Assembly (NCBI GenBank): GCA_022239325.1
Contig: JAKOGP010000001.1
Coordinates: 248,001 to 312,000 of the forward strand
DNA: 64,000 nt
Direction of reading: 5' to 3'
Source: Flavobacteriaceae bacterium LSUCC0859
GTDB lineage: Bacteria; Bacteroidota; Bacteroidia; Flavobacteriales; Flavobacteriaceae
Shown: positions 61,219 through 64,000 of the stretch, piece after piece
Layout: each line of letters opens with the position of its first letter
How positions within the stretch are numbered: position 1 is the stretch's first letter
Notes under the pieces: generated by a model
What the model was told of the DNA's origin: nothing
The model's database searches: none
The model's input: the letters and a program-made list of their open reading frames with translations, nothing else
Position numbers and translations under genes: made by a program

Positions 61219-63591
61219 ATGAATTTTTACCCCACTTTTTTGGCAAAGCACAAGGCTTCTGGATCCGTTTGCATAGCGTTCTCCCTGTTTGTTTTACTTT
61301 GGGCTTGTAAGAATAACAGCCCAGCACCCTCCTACACTCCTCTTTCAGTAGGGGCTCAAAAAGTTCCCGACTCCATTGACTTTACCTTTCACGTAAAACC
61401 CATTCTATCCGACCGCTGTTTTAAATGTCATGGACCAGATAAAAATGCAGTAGAAGGGGGGCTTTCGCTGCATACTGCAGCGGGCGCCTACCAGGCGCTT
61501 GGACAGGCAGCAGACCATGCCGCCATAGTTCCCTTTAACACAGAAAAGAGCAGCTTGGTAGACCGTATATACAGTACAGATGCTGCGGTCCAAATGCCCC
61601 CTCCAGAGTCCAATTTAAGCTTGGAGGACTACGAAAAAGAAATATTAAAAAAGTGGATTGCCCAGGGGGCCGTTTACAAGGAGCACTGGGCTTTTATTAA
61701 ACCAGAAAAACAAGAGGTACCAAAAATTCAATCGGACTGGGGAAGCAATGAAATAGATGCTTTTGTCTTAAAAAAAATGAGGCAAAAAGGCTTATCTCCC
61801 AGTGAACCAGCAGACAAAGCCACCCTTGCCAGAAGGGTGTATTTAGATCTAACCGGACTGCCACCCAGCCCAGAGGAGATAGAGGAATTTATAAATGACA
61901 CCCATCCCAAGGCATATGAAAATCTCATTGAATCTCTTTTTAAAACGGATGATTACGCAGAACATATGACCGCAGAATGGCTCTCTATAGCACGTTATGC
62001 AGACACTCATGGCTACCAAGACGATTTTGAGAGAACCATGTGGCCATGGAGAGATTGGGTCATTCACGCCTTTAAAAAAAATATGCCCTATGATCAATTT
62101 GTGACCTATCAGTTGGCGGGAGACCAGCTTCCAGAGCCCACAAAAGAACAGCTTTTGGCAACTGGCTTTAACAGAAATCACAAAATCACTTTTGAGGGCG
62201 GTGTGATACCAGAGGAATATCGCGTAGAATACGTAGAGGATAGAACCAATACTTTTGGCACGGCCTTTCTAGGACTAACTATGGAATGCGCTAGGTGTCA
62301 CGATCACAAATACGACCCCATCTCTCAAAAAAATCACTTTGAACTCTTTAGCTTCTTTAACAATTTAGATGAAAAAGGCCTGGTGTCTGACAGAAATGAG
62401 GTGCCTGCTCCTCGTATGAAGGTCTCTGAACAAGACATAGAAGGAGTTCTTTCTTTTATCAATAACAGAGGCGTAAGCGGTATGGCACCTAAAAAAGAAA
62501 TGGAGCTCATGGTCATGAGAGACATGGAGCAAGCCAGGCCCACCTTTATTTTAAACAGAGGAGCCTATGACCAACCAAGCGAACAGGTGTTTCCTAGTAC
62601 CCCAGAAAAAATTCTCCCCTTCCCAGAGGAGTTTCCAAAAAACAGATTGGGACTCTCTAAGTGGTTGTTTCATAAAGACCACCCGCTTACGGCCAGAGTA
62701 GCTGTTAATAGAATTTGGCAGCGTTTTTTTGGCAACGGATTGGTAGCGAGCAGTTATGACTTTGGCAACCAAGGCAGCCTGCCAACCCACCCAGAATTAT
62801 TAGACTTTTTAGCCATTAAATACCGTGAAGAGGGTTGGAACACCAACCAATTAATTAGTTATATACTGCAGTCAGACACCTACAAACAGTCTAGTAAAAT
62901 GACCCCTGAATTGCTAGAAATAGACCCTGAAAACAAATGGCTGGCTAGGGCCACCAGAATGAGACTTTCTGCAGAAACCATAAGGGACCAGGCCTTGGCC
63001 ATTAGCGGTTTGCTGGTAAAGGAAGTAGGTGGCCCCAGTGTAAAGCCGTATCAGCCCGAAGGGCTATGGAAAGAGACTACAGGTGGGGGTGGCGGAAGTA
63101 CAGCTAATTATGTAATTGGCTCCGGAGAAGACTTGTATAGAAAAAGTATTTACACCTTTTGGAAAAGAACAGTCCCGCCTCCTAGCATGCTTACTTTTGA
63201 CGCTTCTAATAGAGATTTGTGCCAGGTTAAAACGGCCCAAACCAACACCCCACTTCAGGCATTGGTGCTATTAAATGACCCGCAAATGATTGAGGCCTCT
63301 AGACAGTTGGCATGGAAGGCAAGCAGGAAAAATGAAGATTTGGTCCATCAATTAAACTATATGTATTTGTCTGCAACTGGGCACGAAGCCAATGAGAAAA
63401 TCATAGGCTTACTTAAAAATTTATACCAAGATATGTTGGCACAGGTTCAAAGTAATGCAGTAAACACAGAGGCATATTTGAGTATTGGACAAAAACAACT
63501 TGAAGATCTAGCGCCCACAGAGGAGTTTTCTGCACTCTCTCTTACTGCCCATACCATACTAAATCTAGATCAAACCATAACCAGAAGCTAA
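61219..63591 (+). CDS. Cytochrome-motif DUF1549/DUF1553 lipoprotein (PSD1-type)
   Basis: A 790-residue protein with a lipobox signal (LLWAC, Cys30). The cytochrome-like segment has CFKCHG (67-72, CxxCH), followed by a DUF1549 domain. A second CxxCH, CARCHDH (357-361), lies in its second half. The DUF1553 domain at the C-terminus includes FPKNRLGLSKWLFHKDHPLTARVAVNRIWQRFFG and the stretch FDASNRDLCQVKTAQTNTPLQALVLLNDPQMIEASRQLA. These proteins are paired with DUF1501 proteins in Planctomycetes and Bacteroidota. The reaction is not established for most members. It is 1 bp upstream of the DUF1501 gene and follows the LytS/LytTR pair. Confidence 0.92.
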   Translation: MNFYPTFLAKHKASGSVCIAFSLFVLLWACKNNSPAPSYTPLSVGAQKVPDSIDFTFHVKPILSDRCFKCHGPDKNAVEGGLSLHTAAGAYQALGQAADHAAIVPFNTEKSSLVDRIYSTDAAVQMPPPESNLSLEDYEKEILKKWIAQGAVYKEHWAFIKPEKQEVPKIQSDWGSNEIDAFVLKKMRQKGLSPSEPADKATLARRVYLDLTGLPPSPEEIEEFINDTHPKAYENLIESLFKTDDYAEHMTAEWLSIARYADTHGYQDDFERTMWPWRDWVIHAFKKNMPYDQFVTYQLAGDQLPEPTKEQLLATGFNRNHKITFEGGVIPEEYRVEYVEDRTNTFGTAFLGLTMECARCHDHKYDPISQKNHFELFSFFNNLDEKGLVSDRNEVPAPRMKVSEQDIEGVLSFINNRGVSGMAPKKEMELMVMRDMEQARPTFILNRGAYDQPSEQVFPSTPEKILPFPEEFPKNRLGLSKWLFHKDHPLTARVAVNRIWQRFFGNGLVASSYDFGNQGSLPTHPELLDFLAIKYREEGWNTNQLISYILQSDTYKQSSKMTPELLEIDPENKWLARATRMRLSAETIRDQALAISGLLVKEVGGPSVKPYQPEGLWKETTGGGGGSTANYVIGSGEDLYRKSIYTFWKRTVPPPSMLTFDASNRDLCQVKTAQTNTPLQALVLLNDPQMIEASRQLAWKASRKNEDLVHQLNYMYLSATGHEANEKIIGLLKNLYQDMLAQVQSNAVNTEAYLSIGQKQLEDLAPTEEFSALSLTAHTILNLDQTITRS

Positions 63592-63592
63592 G

Positions 63593-64000
63593 ATGAGTGA
63601 AAAGAAAATTATTGAGGAACGCTCCTTACAATTAAACAGAAGGTCTTTTTTGGGAAAAACAGCTTTGGGTCTAGGAGGTATTGGCTTAGCGTCTCTTCTA
63701 GGTACCCCCTACTTTAACAAGACAAAAAATGGTGTAATTACCTCAGCTAACCCGCAAAGTGGAATGAAAGGCGTATTAGATGGGCTGCATCATCCCGCCA
63801 AAATTAAAAGAGTAATCTACCTATTTCAAAGTGGTGGTCCCTCACAATTAGAGCTTTTTGATTACAAACCTCTGCTCAATAAAAGACGGGGAGAAGACCT
63901 TCCTGAATCTATTAGAAATGGTCAGAGGCTCACCGGAATGACCTCAGGACAGGACTCCTTCCCACTAGTGGGCTCTCAATTTGGTTTTAAACAATACGGC
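63593..64000 (+). CDS. DUF1501 protein, N-terminal part (3' end outside window)
   Basis: ATG at 63593, open to the end of the window (136 codons). The N-terminus contains a twin-arginine signal (NRRSFLGKTALG, Arg16-Arg17) followed by a hydrophobic stretch, so it is probably exported folded by the Tat system. The following IKRVIYLFQSGGPSQLELFDYKPLLNKRRGEDLP is the DUF1501 N-terminal block, which belongs to the sulfatase/alkaline-phosphatase-like superfamily. Its gene starts 1 bp after the DUF1549/DUF1553 gene, forming the usual pair. Confidence 0.92.
   Translation, partial: MSEKKIIEERSLQLNRRSFLGKTALGLGGIGLASLLGTPYFNKTKNGVITSANPQSGMKGVLDGLHHPAKIKRVIYLFQSGGPSQLELFDYKPLLNKRRGEDLPESIRNGQRLTGMTSGQDSFPLVGSQFGFKQYG

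Noticed and set aside
1-64000. CRISPR arrays, insertion sequences, prophage or integron
   Set aside because: No regularly spaced repeats, transposase, integrase or phage structural genes were found. The only tRNA shows no duplicated 3' end that would mark an attachment site.

Overview
The window looks like chromosome from a marine-type member of the Flavobacteriaceae (Bacteroidota). The reasons are AT-rich DNA, promoters of the TTTG-N19-TAnnTTTG type (clearest before the TonB receptor at 3201-3231 and the tRNA at 43086-43116), weak or absent Shine-Dalgarno sequences, a SusC/SusD pair, a two-motif DnaJ, a long NusB, a type III glutamine synthetase, and a tRNA gene without an encoded CCA end. 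No rRNA, insertion sequence, prophage or CRISPR array was seen. About 60 protein genes and one tRNA-Arg(ACG) are supported.

Layout. 1-12.4 kb is housekeeping: the 3' part of lysA with a duplicated tail, a secreted thioredoxin-fold protein, guaB, a FecA-like TonB receptor, an HMG-CoA-lyase-like gene, a LysE exporter, pyrD, the nusB-DUF1573-yajC run, an ABC exporter and a PUR-domain protein. 12.4-28.7 kb holds an M14 peptidase, an acyltransferase/BASS/csaA/DinB run, a cold-shock gene, a cyclophilin-FKBP fusion, an M28 peptidase, an unusual NtrC-type regulator without a DNA-binding domain, an MscS channel, grpE-dnaJ, mnmD, ilvE, a MazG-type pyrophosphohydrolase and the fluoride channel gene fluC. 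28.7-31.8 kb is a nitrogen block (glnK-amt-porin). 31.8-38.3 kb contains DUF1684, Lrp, pyrF, prfA and purM. 38.4-41.8 kb carries two different glutamine synthetases, glnN (GSIII) and glnA (GSII-like), transcribed divergently. 41.9-48.5 kb is mixed: a Ca/Na antiporter, the tRNA, a PspC protein, a membrane-anchored regulator-like protein, alkB, a thioredoxin and a GT39 enzyme.

48.5-64 kb is an accessory outer-membrane uptake locus. It has SusC, SusD and a 1110-residue FG-GAP/CRTAC1 protein, preceded by a GHL10-type glycosidase-like lipoprotein and a CBM9-like secreted protein. Divergent from these run a LytS-type kinase and LytTR regulator, then a cytochrome-motif DUF1549/DUF1553 lipoprotein and a Tat-exported DUF1501 protein cut by the window end.

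The most interesting signal is non-coding. A 25-bp palindrome, ATACCCCCTA-N5-TAGGGGGTAT and variants, lies before glnK-amt and in the glnN/glnA divergent region. It occurs in pairs 51-53 bp apart and ends 52-55 bp from each start codon. Before glnK and glnA it sits the same distance from a -7-like element and takes the place of the -33 box. It looks like the operator of a nitrogen regulon whose regulator is not identified here.
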